A DNA stretch of 64,000 nt from Nannocystis sp. RBIL2 (GCF_026626745.1 NZ_JAPNJW010000001.1:2650001-2714000); one strand, 5' to 3'. Shown: positions 26,501-37,736, counted from the first letter of the stretch. Numbers and translations are program-made. Notes: generated from the sequence alone by a model not told the origin.

Positions 26501-29500
26501 CCTGACCTACGACAGCATGAGCGTCGAGGTCGTCAATCCCGGCACGTGGGCGCTCGGCGGACCGCTCGGCAACCTGATCCGGATCGCCGCGTCGCGCATG
26601 GGTCACGGCTCGCAATGGATGGAGTTCGACCTCGAGTTCGCGCTCGACCTCGGCGTCGTGCGGCTCGAGGGCGCGACCATCCGCATCAAGCTGCCCGACG
26701 ACAGCGCCCCGTTCTCGGTCGAGTTCCGCGGCCTCACCGCCTCGGTCGACGTCCCCGGCGCGATCAAGGGCAAGGGCTCGGTCACCATCGGCGACGGCGG
26801 CTCGTTCCGCGCCCTCCTGTCGCTCGAGGTCATCCCGGCCAAGCTCAGCGCCTACGGGTCGCTGGCCGTCGACCAGGACTTCGTCGCGGTCGAGGTCGGC
26901 GTGCAGCTGCCGGTCGGCATCCCGCTCGGCGCCACCGGCTTCGGCATCTTCGGCTTCGTCGGCCGGTTCGTCGCCAACGGCACCCGCAACCTCGACGGCC
27001 TGACCGCCGCCGAGCCGGTGCAGCGGCAGCTCGACTGGTACACCCGCTCGCCCGAGCTGAAGTACAAGCGCAAGTCCGGCCAGTACGCCTTCGGCGTCGG
27101 CGCGGTGGTCGGCACCCTGCCCGACAGCGGCTTCACCTTCAACGCCGAGGGCTCGCTGACGATCGGCTTCCCCGACGTCTCGGTGATCTTCGGCATCGAC
27201 GCCAAGCTCGTCACCCAGCGCAAGAGCGCGGCCACCGAGTCGGGCACGACCTCGAGCGGCGGCCTGCGGATCCTCGGCATGGTCCTGATCGAGCCCGACT
27301 CGATCATGATCGGCGTGCGCGGCTCGTACGAGATCCCGAAGGTCCTCAAGCTCGAGATCCCGATCTCCGCCTACTTCCCGCTCGCCGGCGGCGACGCCTG
27401 GTACATCCGGATCGGCTCCGACAACCACGCGACCCGCCCGGGCAACCCGGTGACGATCGTCCTGCTGCCGGAGATCCTCGACGTGCGCGCGTGGGCGTTC
27501 GTCATGATCGAGGAGCGCCAGCTGCACGGCCTCGGCGGCACTCTGGTCCCGCTCGACCTCGCCGACCCGCTCGACTTCGACGGCTTCTCGATCGGCATGG
27601 GCGCCGGCTTCGACCTCAAGTGGTCCGCGGGCCCGTTCAAGCTCGAGATCAGCGCCTTCCTGCTGGTCGGCCTCGGCACCAAGCCGCTGCTGTTCGCCGG
27701 CGCGGCCGGCATCAAGGGCGAGCTCGACCTGGTGCTGATCTCGGTCGGCGTCGACGGCCTCGTGCACTTCCACGTGTCGCCCGGCTACAGCTACTTCGAG
27801 GGCCACTTCTGCGGCCACGTCGACCTGTTCTTCTTCGAGATCTCCGGCTGCGTCGACATCCGGATCGGCGACGACCCGCCGTCGAACATCCCGGTGCCCG
27901 AGTCGCCGATCGCCGGCATGGACCTGTGCGACCACCTCGCGGTGGTCAAGGGCACCGCGGCGCGGGGCGGCGCCGGCGCGGTGCCGACGGTGTGGCCGGA
28001 CACCATCGCCGTGCTGCGCTTCGCCCACTTCGCCGAGGACGGCCTCGGCGGCGCCGCCGACTTCGAACGCCGCCTCGCCGCCCCGGCCGCGCTGTCGCCG
28101 TGGAGCGGCTCGACCGAGCTGAAGTACGCCTTCCGCCTCAAGAACGTCACCCTGTGGAAGCTGACCGGCGCCGACCCGAACAACGCGGCGCACTGGACCC
28201 ACGTGCCCGGGCCGTTCGACTCGGCGTGGTGGCTGCCGTCGTGGCGCGCCGCGATCATCGAGGGCGGCGACACGACCGGGCCGAGCACCGAGGAGGGCCG
28301 CGAGCTCGGCCTGTTCAGCTGGGACCCGCGCGCCTGGTCGCGCTGGCTCGGCGAGGGCTCGCAGGAGGTCCCCGGCAACCCGGCCAACACGGTCGAGCAC
28401 GTGTGCGACGAGGTCGCGCCCGCCGACCCGTCGTGCGCCTACGGCCGCGCCCGCGAGTACGCGTACGGCGTGCTCGGCCAGTTCCGGGCCGAGCCCCCGG
28501 CCGGCGCGGTGTTCCCGAGCCGCTTCAAGGTGTTCGCCAGGTTCCCCGACGGCCTCGACGCCGGCATGCTCGCGGCCCTCGGCGCCGACGCCGGCTGGAC
28601 CTGGATCCCCGGCGCAGTCGCCCCGCTGCACGGCGCGATCGACCTGCACGGCACCGTGCTCGCCGAGGGCTGGCGGTTCCCGTCGTGGCGCGCCGCCTCC
28701 AAGATCGTCGGCACCGCGCCGATCTTCCTGCCGCTGTCGAAGCCGCTGCTCGGCGGCGAGCTGGTGCTCGAGGTCTGCACCGACAAGGACGCCGCGGTCG
28801 TCTCGAACGGCATCTGCGACGAGATGCCGAAGGGCGACGGCATGATCGACGGCTTCACCGGCAAGTCGAACACGAAGTACTCCGGCAGCTCGCTGCAGCC
28901 GTTCCTGTCCGGGAATCAATGGGCGCTGCGCCTGCTCAAGAACGTGCTCGAGGGCCAGTACCCGGGCCAGGTCGACGCGGTCGCGGTCGACGTCGACCCC
29001 AATGGCAGCACCGCGATCCTCACCGCCTACGGCGCCAACAACGTGGTGCTCGGCACGGCCCAGACCGTCGGCGCCGGCCGCCAGTGGCTGCGGATCGAGG
29101 CGCCGGGGATCGTGAAGATGCGGCTCACCGGCGAGAAGCAGCCGGTGGTGTACGAGGTGTGCTGGGGCCGCAAGCGGCCGATCCTCGACCTCGTCACGTT
29201 CGAGCAGTCCGACTGGCCGCAGGTGATCGCAGTCGACATCCACGACAAGCAGACAGTGCTCGAGCCCCAGGTCCTCAAGGGCGAGGGCGAGTGCCCGAAG
29301 CTGCTGTACAAGCTGCCGCAGGGCGACGGCTGGACCCGCGTCGAGGTGGCCCCGTGGAACCGCGGCGACGTCGCCCTCGTGGCCCTGTGCGGCGTGACCC
29401 TCGAGGCGAGGGCGGCCCAGCAGGCCGAGGTCGACTACCGCGCCTCGCTGATCGACCTGATGCAGCAGTGGGTCCTCGCTGCGACCGACAACAAGCCGAC

Positions 29501-30836
29501 GCACACGACCTACCTCGACGACGCCGCGACCTACGAGATCCGCGTCGCGTGGCAGTACCAGGGCTTCCGCCCGTCCAGCCCCGGCCAGGAGCCGTCGCCG
29601 CCGAGCTCCGGCGGGTGGATCGATCCGCCGGGCATGCCCGAGCGCTTCCGCTTCCACACCGCGGCGTTCGGCCTGGCCGCCGCACCGCCCCCGGTCCAGA
29701 ACTCGAGCCTCGAGGACCCGGCCCAGGGCGGCCCGGGCTTCGACGAGCGGACCTTCGACCCCCGCGGCGTGGCCCGCTACCTCACCCGCGCGGCGCCGTC
29801 GCACGAGGACCCGCCGCACTTCCTCGACGACCACGCAGGGTTCTGGTTCATGGTCGACCACCTCGAGTCGCTGGTCGACAAGTACGACCGCACCTTGCAG
29901 GTCAAGGTCCTTCACACGCGGCCGCCGGCCGGCTCGATCGAGCCGAGCGCAGTCCACCATTCCGGCGGCCTGCACGTGCTCGACGTGACGACCTCGGTCG
30001 AGTGGAAGGTCGACACCAGCGCCTGGTTCCTCGCCGACCAGCAGCTCATCGAGGCGGTCATCGCGGCCCCCTGCATCGGCGGCACGCCGGCGGTCGGCTC
30101 GTCCTCGGTGTCCGTCACCGCCGACCTCGAGCCGCGCACCGAGTACGACCTGCTGCTCAACGCGGCGCCGAAGATCGTCGACGCCTTCCCCGAGGTCCCG
30201 ATCGCCCGCAGCCACTTCCGGACCTCGCGCTACCGCAACCCGACCGAGATGCTGCGCGCCCTCGGCTTCGCCACGCCGGTCGGACTGTCGCCGCCGACCG
30301 ACGCCCTGGTCACCGCGCCGCTCGCCGCCGGACCGCTGGCGATCGGCGACACCGAGCTCGACGCCGCATTGACGACCCTCGGCCTCGATCCGTGGCCGCT
30401 GCCGCCCGCCCCGCGCACCACGGTGCTGTGGCTCGAACCGACCGCACCGGGCCAGCCGTGGCGCGTCGCCGGCGTGCTGGTCGAGGCGGACGAACCGGTG
30501 TGGCGCGCCGGGCTGCGCACCGGGGCTCTGAACGAGCCGCTTCCGCCCCCGCGGCTCGAGGTGATGAGCCTGCAGCTCTACCGGTCCTTCGACACCATGG
30601 TGCCGTTCCCGACGCCGCACCTCGTCACCCTGCGCGCCTTGTTGGCGTCGCTCGGCGAGCGGGTGCGCAACGCCGCCGGCACGCGCTCCATCTTCGTGCC
30701 CAGCGCGCCGATCCCGATGCAGGGCGGCCGGATCTACGACCTCGAGGTCAAGTTCAGGGAGAACGGCAGCCCGGGCGCCACCGGCTCCGCGCCGCTGGTC
30801 GACCGCCCGTTGTTCGTGCTGGAGGAGGGCGAGTGA
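23556..30836 (+). CDS. Giant beta-rich protein, gene A, two frameshifts
   Basis: About 2,426 residues once two frame changes are bridged. The reading frame moves by one near 24990-25005 (FTPQ into SIDLPPLAEGQN) and returns to the first frame near 25515-25525 (ALEFTG into RPLAESVGFTSP). The intervening 530 bases are clearly coding in the shifted frame. No signal peptide. The N-terminal 450 residues are beta-rich. Residues about 1000-1430 have an amphipathic strand pattern (GSLAVDQDFVAVEVGVQLP; GIFGFVGRFVANGTRNLDG; GLGTKPLLFAGAAGIKGELD) that recalls DUF6603-type large proteins, a weak impression. The last third has jelly-roll-like segments. Function unknown. First of three collinear genes. Confidence 0.7.
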
Positions 30837-30876
30837 TGCCGAGGACCACGCTTCCCACCACCGCGGAGGAGTCACG

Positions 30877-33800
30877 ATGAGCAGCACCCAGGCCCCCGTG
30901 TGGGCGTTCCATGCCGAGGCGATCGACGGCGTCGCCGATACGCACCTGCCGACCGGCATCCACGTCCGTGCCCTGCCGTCGGCGCGCCTCGGCCTGCCCG
31001 CGGCGCCGCTGGTCGTGTACCGCGCGGTGCTCGACCTCGCCAAGTTCAAGGACCTCGTCCACGACGGCGGCGTGACGTGGATCGACAGCCACGGCGCGCC
31101 GCGGACGGTGCCGTTCGACGTCACCCCGGACAACCCGGTGTACGGCTACTTCCCGGCGCCCGAGGTGTTCTGGGCCGAGCTGCTCGCCGAGCCCGGCGAC
31201 AAGCTCGACCCGCCCAAGGAGCCGCCGTTCAAGGACATCGGCGAGCTGGCCAAGGGCGGCTTCAAGAACGAGGAAGAGCTCGAGAAATTCACCGACACTC
31301 TCGGCCCGCTCCTCGCCGAGCAGCAGAGCCCCGCGGGCGTGCTGCGCTTCGAGGCGCTGACCAGCACCGGCGTCGGCACCGCGCCGATCCTGTCGCGCTC
31401 GACCGAACGCTACGCGCTCGCGGCCTGGACGATCCAGCAGGTGCGCGTGGTCGGCAAGGGCACCGTCAAGGGCATCCGCTGGCTCGACAGCGCCGCGCTG
31501 AAGAAGGCCCAGCTGTCCGAGCAGCTGTGGCAAGTGTGGAGCCTGCCGGTCAAGCCGAAGGCGCGCTACCACCCGACCGGCAACGCCGAGTCGGAGGCCA
31601 AGGACCGGGTGCACCGCGGCGGCGCGACCCGCCAGCCGATGTACGTCGCCCACACCGCGATGACCCCCGGCACCGCGCCCTCGGCGATCCCCGACGACGC
31701 GTTCACGCGGGTCGATCAGGTCAGCGGCGAGATCGATCGCTGGCTCGACCTCGTGCTGAACGACACCAGCGTCGAGACCTGGCAGGTCACCGATCAGCAA
31801 GACGTCGACGGCAAGGACGGCAACATCCGCGTGCCGGTCGAACCATTCATCCTCGCCGGCGCGGTCGACCCCGACGTCGGCCACTGGCTCGGCTTCGGCG
31901 ACGTCGACCTCAAGCCGCCCGCGGGCGTCGGCTCGCTGGTGTTCTACCGCGTGCGCGGAGTGTGGCGCTGGCGCGCGAAGCAGTGGAACTCGGCCCAGCA
32001 ACAATCATTCGCCGCGGCCGTGCGCTCGGACTCCAAGGCGGTCGAGGCGAGCTTCCCCGAGCTCAAGGAGTTCGGCCTCGTGCCGACCGAGAAGGGGCAG
32101 TTCGTCGACCTGCACGCGACCGCGGTCGCGTTCGTCGGCACGCCGCCCGAGCTGCCGCCGGCGATGACCTTCGACAGCGCAGAGGACCGCGGCTGGCTCG
32201 CCGAGCCGCCGCCGCCGGACGTGCGCCGGGCCCTGCGCCTGCTCGCCAGCGAGTTCCGCCCGCACGCAGTGGCCGCGCTCGCGGCGACCGACGTCCGCGG
32301 CGACCGCACCCTGCACGCCTACCCGAAGCACGGCCGGATCACGATCGGCGAGCCGTTGCCGCCGGGGCTGCCGCTGCCGCTGGTGGTGTCGCGCCCGATC
32401 GATCAAGGCGCGCCCGGCGAGGGCCGGTTCGAGGAGCGCGACGCGCCCGAGGGCGCCGTGTTCTACCGCCTCGCCGAGGGCGACTGGTTCGGCCGCTGGT
32501 CGCCGTGGCGCACCCTGCTGGCCCCGGCCAAGCCGCGCACCCCGCCGATGCGCCCGGTGATCGAGATCTATCCGCAGCCGCCGACCGTCGGATCGCCGGT
32601 GCAGGACGGCCTGCTGCACTGCACGATCACGGTGCGGATCCCGATCCCCCGCACCTCGGAGCTGCCGCCCGGCGGCGCCCGCCTGGCGCGCCTCGACCTG
32701 GTCGAGACCTTCGAGGGCAGCCCGACCACGACCGTCAGCTACCTGCTCGCCAGCCCCGCGCCCGCGACCATCGAATCATTGCCGCCGGCGCCCGACATGC
32801 TGCTCGTCGTCCGCGACGGCCCCGACCTGCCGCGCTGCGGCTCGAAGAAGGTCACCTACACCGCCCGCTGGATCGACGAGCTCGGCCTCGTCTCGCCCGA
32901 CGCCTTGCCGGCGCAGCGCACCATCGTCGACCCGCGCCCGCCGCCCCCGCCGCCCGTGATCACCGAGCTGCGGTGGACCGCCCGCCCCGACGTCGAGGGC
33001 CACGCGCGCGTCGACCTCGACTTCGGCTCGACGATCGGCACCCGCTACCGCGTGTTCGTCAGCAACGAGACCTTGCTGCTCAAGGCGCTCGAGCAGGACG
33101 GCCACCACGCCGCGCGCGCCGAGATCCTCGCCGCCGAACCCGGCGCCCCGCGGGCCGAGAAGTTCAAGGACCACAAGGCGCTGTTCGGCTGGGACCACTT
33201 CGAGGGCCTGACCCGGCAGCCGATCGTCGCCGCCGCGACCACGACCCGCTTCGTCCACCGCGTGTCGGGCTCGCTCGAGGTGCTGACGATCTACCGCGTG
33301 CTCGGCGAGGGCCCCTCGGGCGCGCTGTCGGAGATGTCCGAGGCCGACCTGGTGCCGTTCGCGGTGCCGAACCTCGGCCCGCCGACGAGGCCGCAGGTCT
33401 CGGCGGTCAACGCCGGCCTCGACCCGACCACCGACGGCGTCAAGCTGCGGGTCAAGGTCCCGCGCAGCAAGGCGGTGCCGAAGGCCTGGCGCCTGCGCCG
33501 GACCAGCACGCCGACGCGCGAATCGCTGGCGATGCAGGTCGTCGACGCCGGCCCGGTGAGCGGCGCGCAGGTCGACGGCGAGGGCACGAGCTTCGACATC
33601 CTCGCCGCCACGCCGCTCAAGGCGTGGCGCGTGTACAAGTTCGCGGTCGAGGTGCAGGCCGACGACCCGCCGGGGGCGCCGACCGTCGGCGTGATCCTCC
33701 CGGGCGAGTGGAGCGAGGCGAGCGCGCCGGCGACTGTCTCGGTGATCCCGCCGAACCCGCCCGCGGCCGCGACCGCCATCGCGGTGCAGAACGTCCCGGG

Positions 33801-34056
33801 CGCGCTGCAGATCACCCTCAGCCACCCGAACGCCGACAGCCTGTACGGCTCGCCGATGGGCATGCACCGCTTCGAGCTGTGGCGCATCGAACCGGGCCAG
33901 CGGCCCGCGCGGCGCGAGGTCACGTTCACCCGCGGCGCCGCCGACACCTGGGTCGGCTCCGACCCCGGAGAGGCGCCCGCGGGCACCTACGTGACCGTCT
34001 CGATCATCGACCCCGCCGGCCGGCGCAGCGACGCGACGCCCTCCAACCAGATCTGA
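30877..34056 (+). CDS. Large Fn3-like protein, gene B
   Basis: A 1,059-residue protein. No signal peptide or membrane helix. A unique N-terminal half (MSSTQAPVWAFHAEAIDG...) is followed by several beta-sandwich units resembling fibronectin type III modules, each introduced by a Pro-rich joint (PPNPPAAATAIAVQNVPG; GPPTRPQVSAVNAGLDP) and closing with phrases such as YKFAVEVQADD. ATG 30877 has GGAGGAG six bases upstream. A 14-codon ORF (ATG 30836 to TGA 30880) overlaps both the stop of gene A and this start, and may couple translation. Gene C follows 7 bp after its stop. Function unknown; modules suggest binding or scaffold roles. Confidence 0.8.
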   Translation: MSSTQAPVWAFHAEAIDGVADTHLPTGIHVRALPSARLGLPAAPLVVYRAVLDLAKFKDLVHDGGVTWIDSHGAPRTVPFDVTPDNPVYGYFPAPEVFWAELLAEPGDKLDPPKEPPFKDIGELAKGGFKNEEELEKFTDTLGPLLAEQQSPAGVLRFEALTSTGVGTAPILSRSTERYALAAWTIQQVRVVGKGTVKGIRWLDSAALKKAQLSEQLWQVWSLPVKPKARYHPTGNAESEAKDRVHRGGATRQPMYVAHTAMTPGTAPSAIPDDAFTRVDQVSGEIDRWLDLVLNDTSVETWQVTDQQDVDGKDGNIRVPVEPFILAGAVDPDVGHWLGFGDVDLKPPAGVGSLVFYRVRGVWRWRAKQWNSAQQQSFAAAVRSDSKAVEASFPELKEFGLVPTEKGQFVDLHATAVAFVGTPPELPPAMTFDSAEDRGWLAEPPPPDVRRALRLLASEFRPHAVAALAATDVRGDRTLHAYPKHGRITIGEPLPPGLPLPLVVSRPIDQGAPGEGRFEERDAPEGAVFYRLAEGDWFGRWSPWRTLLAPAKPRTPPMRPVIEIYPQPPTVGSPVQDGLLHCTITVRIPIPRTSELPPGGARLARLDLVETFEGSPTTTVSYLLASPAPATIESLPPAPDMLLVVRDGPDLPRCGSKKVTYTARWIDELGLVSPDALPAQRTIVDPRPPPPPPVITELRWTARPDVEGHARVDLDFGSTIGTRYRVFVSNETLLLKALEQDGHHAARAEILAAEPGAPRAEKFKDHKALFGWDHFEGLTRQPIVAAATTTRFVHRVSGSLEVLTIYRVLGEGPSGALSEMSEADLVPFAVPNLGPPTRPQVSAVNAGLDPTTDGVKLRVKVPRSKAVPKAWRLRRTSTPTRESLAMQVVDAGPVSGAQVDGEGTSFDILAATPLKAWRVYKFAVEVQADDPPGAPTVGVILPGEWSEASAPATVSVIPPNPPAAATAIAVQNVPGALQITLSHPNADSLYGSPMGMHRFELWRIEPGQRPARREVTFTRGAADTWVGSDPGEAPAGTYVTVSIIDPAGRRSDATPSNQI

Positions 34057-34063
34057 GGTCCCG

Positions 34064-37000
34064 ATGGCCATCACGCTGAATCCTCCGATCGACAACCTCG
34101 GCATCATGGCCCCGGTCCTCGGGCCGTGGTTCTCCGACGCCGCAGTCAACCTCGACGTCCCGGACCCCGCCGACCTGCTGCGGCTGACCGTCAACTTCGC
34201 CGCGAACACCGACTGGTTCGCGCCGGCGACCGGCACCCTGAGCCTGTTCGTGACCGGCGGCGCGACCCCGCCGGCCCTCGACGCGCTGCAGGACAGCAGC
34301 GGCGCGTGGCCCTTCCCGGCCGGCCGGATCGTCGCCCTGTTCCGCCTGCTGCCCGAGGTCGAGGCCCGGCTGCACGCGCTCGTCGGCCTCATCCCCGCCG
34401 CGACGTCAGATCCGGTCGACGACCCGCCGACCGAGGCGAGCGCGCCGACCCGCCCGCAGGTCCGCAGCCTGGCGATCGTCCTGCCGGCCGGGACCCCGCT
34501 GACCCCTGCCGGCATCTACCCGTTCTTCGGCGGCGAGACCGGCATCCCCGGCGACAATGCCGCCGAGAAGATGGCCGCGATCGGCCTCGCCATCGAGGGC
34601 GGCAACCTCGTCAACGCCGCGCTGCCGATGACGTGGTTGCGCCGGCCCGGCGGCGAAGTGGCCGATCGCGACGTCCTGCTGCAGGACCTGATCGGCGACG
34701 TCGACCTGTGGGCCTTCGATCGCCGCGGCCGCGCGATCGATCCCGGCGCGGTCGCGTGCTGGTGGTCGTGGCTGCTGTCGACCGCTGTCGGCGACGACCC
34801 GGCGACCGACGACGAGGACATCCAGCTGCTCGCGCCCGACATCGACGCGGCCGACTACCCGCAGCAGGGCGGCCAGCCGGTGGTCGTGCAGTTCGCCGAC
34901 CAGCGGACCGCGCACCTGGTCGACGCGCACGAGGGCCCGCTCGCGGCGCCGTTCCTCGGCGATCGCCTGCAGGTCGACGGCGCCGTCGCCAACGAAGCCC
35001 TCGTGCAGGTGGGCGGCGACGACGACATCGCCCTGACCTTCGCCCCCCTCCCGCCGCCGGGTGTTCCGCCGACGATCGACAACCCGCAGGTCGACAACGC
35101 CCCGCGGGCCCGCATGGCAGCGCTGCCGACCGGCAACTACGGCACCGAGGTGACCCTGTGGCCCGGCGGTCCGGTGCACGCCGGCTTGACGCGAGACTTC
35201 GTGCGCGTCGCGGTGGTCGACGAGGAGCGCCACCTGGTCGGCCTGGAGCGCCGCGACAGCCGGGCCGGGGGCACGCTCGCAGAGGAGCGGCGATCGGCCC
35301 AGAACCGCCCGAGCACGCGGATCCACGTCAACCGCACCAGCACCACCGACGGCGTCCTGCTGGCCAACTCGCGGGCCACCGCCGACGCCCTGCTCGCGCT
35401 GCCCAATCCGACCGACCCGACCCGTCTGGTGCTCGGCCTCGGCGACTTCGCGTGGGGCGGGACGCCGGGCGCCGCGGCCCCGACCCCGGGGGCAGGCCCG
35501 CTGCCGTCGACCCTCGCCGACAGCGGCACCGCGGCCCCGGCCGTCGGCGAGTACCGGGTTCGCGCCCTCACCGGCGGCGGCGCGCTCGCCGAGGATCACC
35601 AGACAGTCCTCCTCGAGATCAACCTCGGCCCCGCCTGCGCGGGCGCGTGGGTGCGGGCCTGGCCGCTCGGCTTCAACCTCGACATCGCCCTGCACTTCCG
35701 CACCAGCGGCGGCGCCGGGCGCGTCAACGCGGGCGGCGTCGCCCACCTCACGATGGTGCTGATCAACGGCACTCTCGGCGCCAGCGGCCTGCTCGGCATG
35801 GACACTCTGGTCCTGCTGCCCGACGCCACCGGCGCAATCGCGGCCCAGCGCCGCTACGCCGATCGTCGCTTCACCCGCCCCGCGCCGGTCGCCGGCGCCG
35901 CGGCGACCACCATCGCCGGCGACTGGGTGGTGTGCGAGACCGGGGCCACCGGCACCGGCGCCCTGCCGAACGGCGCGGTGCCCCCGGGCGGCCACGTGGT
36001 GCTGCTGTCGGGGACCCCGGCGATCGTCGACCGCACCGCGATCCCGGCCGCGGCGTGGGACGACAACACCCTGCGCAACCGCCTGCAGGCGACCGACATC
36101 GTCTCGCTGACGTCGCCCGCGTACGGCTCGACCCCCGATCGCGCGAGCGTCACCGGTCGCCCGTTGCCGCGGACCCCGACTGCCGGCGGCGATCCGCGCG
36201 GCGGCATCGACACGATCGTCGGCAACCGCCTGCACTACCTCGACCGCGACCTCATCGGCTCGGCGACCGCGTCCTCGGTCCCGTACACCCTGCTCGACCG
36301 GCTCGAGGTCGCGGCGGCCACCACCAGCGACGACGCGGCCACTGCAGTCATCGGCGCCTCGCCGGCGGTGCCGTGGGCTCTCGAGCCCACCCGCGACTTC
36401 TTCCTCGGCCACCCCGGCGTGCCGGCGGCGATCGAGATCCACGGCACCGGCGTCAGCCTCACCGGCGCGCCGGCGGTCGCGGTCGCGGAGTACGTGCGCG
36501 AGCGGACCGCGGGGCTGTCGTTCCCCGAGGTGCAGGCGCTCACCGAGCCGGTCCGCTCGGCGGCGATCCAGAGCGAGCTCGCGGTCGCGGCCGAGGCCGC
36601 CACGCCGCTGCCGACGATCGCCGACGGCGAAGGCGCCGGCCCGGTGGTCGCGGTCCTCCGCACCTCGGCGCTCGGCATGGAAGGCGCGCCGGGCGTCGGC
36701 TACGCGGCGGTCGACGACGACATCTTCCCCCTCAGCCAGAACGAGGCCCAGCTCGAGGCCTGGCTCGACGCCAACATCGCGTTCGCCGGCGGCGCGGGCA
36801 CGGCCCTGCGCAACGCCATCGGCGACGAGATCGACTCGATCACCCGCGCGCTCGATCGCCGGATCTTCACCGCCGCACACGGCGCCCGCGACACGTTCAT
36901 CGCCCTGCGCGAGGCGATCGGGCGCGCCCAGGACTTCGTCTACATCGAGACCCCCGCGCTCGACGACCTGGGGACCGACGGCGAGGACGTGCCCGATCCA

Positions 37001-37642
37001 TGGTGGACCCTGCTGCGCGACCGCATGACGGCACGCGCCGGCCTGCGGGTGATCCTGTGCGTCCCGACCCAGCTCGGCCCCGGCACGCCCGAGCGCCTGC
37101 AAGAGGTCCGCGACTACAGCCTGCTCAAGGCCGTCGACGCCATCCGGGCCGCCGCGCCCGACCGCTTCGCCCTGTTCTCCCCGGGCGCCGGCGCCGGCCG
37201 GGCGGTGCGATTCGCCAGCACCTCGGTGGTGATCGACGACGCGTTCGCGCTGACCGGGACGACCCACCTCTGGCGCCGCGGCCTGACCTGGGACTCGTCG
37301 CTGGCGGCCGCGGTGTTCGACGAGCGCGTGATCGACGGCCGCCCGCAAGACGTCCGCGCGTTCCGGATCCAGCTGCTCGCCGACCGCCTGGGGATCCCGA
37401 CCAGCCGCGTGCCCGACGACCCCGCCGAGCTGGTGCGGGCGATCCGCGAGCTCGACGCCCGCGGCAGCAATCGCCTCTCGGTCACCTCGATCGTGAACCC
37501 GAAGGAAGAGCCGACCGTCGCCGAAGTCGACGCCTGGAACGCCGACGGCACCAAGTCCGGGCTCGACTTCACCTTCGTCGCAGCCCTGCTGATCTCGTTC
37601 CTCGCCTTCACCGACGTCGAGCACGCGATCGTCGAGGGCTGA
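34064..37642 (+). CDS. Large protein with inactive PLD-like domain, gene C
   Basis: A 1,192-residue protein. The first 900 residues are beta-rich with no recognised family. Residues about 930-1110 look like a phospholipase-D fold (LREAIGRAQDFVYIETPAL; later RFASTSVVIDDAFALTGTTH and WRRGLTWDSSLAAAVFD). Where active enzymes have H-x-K-x4-D the sequence has S in place of His and Lys, so the site is probably dead. A hydrophobic C-terminal helix (LDFTFVAALLISFLAFTDV) could anchor or associate with a membrane. It starts 7 bp after gene B, with an AGGT upstream. Last gene of the operon; a hairpin at 37719 lies beyond its stop. Confidence 0.8.
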   Translation: MAITLNPPIDNLGIMAPVLGPWFSDAAVNLDVPDPADLLRLTVNFAANTDWFAPATGTLSLFVTGGATPPALDALQDSSGAWPFPAGRIVALFRLLPEVEARLHALVGLIPAATSDPVDDPPTEASAPTRPQVRSLAIVLPAGTPLTPAGIYPFFGGETGIPGDNAAEKMAAIGLAIEGGNLVNAALPMTWLRRPGGEVADRDVLLQDLIGDVDLWAFDRRGRAIDPGAVACWWSWLLSTAVGDDPATDDEDIQLLAPDIDAADYPQQGGQPVVVQFADQRTAHLVDAHEGPLAAPFLGDRLQVDGAVANEALVQVGGDDDIALTFAPLPPPGVPPTIDNPQVDNAPRARMAALPTGNYGTEVTLWPGGPVHAGLTRDFVRVAVVDEERHLVGLERRDSRAGGTLAEERRSAQNRPSTRIHVNRTSTTDGVLLANSRATADALLALPNPTDPTRLVLGLGDFAWGGTPGAAAPTPGAGPLPSTLADSGTAAPAVGEYRVRALTGGGALAEDHQTVLLEINLGPACAGAWVRAWPLGFNLDIALHFRTSGGAGRVNAGGVAHLTMVLINGTLGASGLLGMDTLVLLPDATGAIAAQRRYADRRFTRPAPVAGAAATTIAGDWVVCETGATGTGALPNGAVPPGGHVVLLSGTPAIVDRTAIPAAAWDDNTLRNRLQATDIVSLTSPAYGSTPDRASVTGRPLPRTPTAGGDPRGGIDTIVGNRLHYLDRDLIGSATASSVPYTLLDRLEVAAATTSDDAATAVIGASPAVPWALEPTRDFFLGHPGVPAAIEIHGTGVSLTGAPAVAVAEYVRERTAGLSFPEVQALTEPVRSAAIQSELAVAAEAATPLPTIADGEGAGPVVAVLRTSALGMEGAPGVGYAAVDDDIFPLSQNEAQLEAWLDANIAFAGGAGTALRNAIGDEIDSITRALDRRIFTAAHGARDTFIALREAIGRAQDFVYIETPALDDLGTDGEDVPDPWWTLLRDRMTARAGLRVILCVPTQLGPGTPERLQEVRDYSLLKAVDAIRAAAPDRFALFSPGAGAGRAVRFASTSVVIDDAFALTGTTHLWRRGLTWDSSLAAAVFDERVIDGRPQDVRAFRIQLLADRLGIPTSRVPDDPAELVRAIRELDARGSNRLSVTSIVNPKEEPTVAEVDAWNADGTKSGLDFTFVAALLISFLAFTDVEHAIVEG

Positions 37643-37718
37643 CGCCCGCCGCAAACGACCCGCCCGGCTACATGCGCACGCAGAGCGTGCCATGAGCCGG
37701 GCTTCGATGTCTCGGCGG

Positions 37719-37736
37719 CCTGTCCGAAGAGACAGG
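37719..37736. terminator. Hairpin after the giant-gene operon
   Basis: CCTGTC (37719-37724) pairs with GACAGG (37731-37736) over a 6-base loop. No T-run. It also fits the dispersed TGTCC palindrome family, so a terminator role is only probable by position. Confidence 0.35.

Noticed and set aside
22940..30880. A 2,646-residue plus-strand ORF covering the giant gene A region
   Set aside because: Its translation is Arg/Pro-rich throughout with no domains; it is an out-of-frame shadow of gene A kept open by high GC.
25440..31133. A 1,897-residue minus-strand ORF
   Set aside because: Shadow of gene A on the opposite strand; low-complexity composition and no start with a ribosome site.
37150..37330. 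Active phospholipase D site
   Set aside because: The H-x-K-x4-D signature is not present; Ser residues occupy those places.
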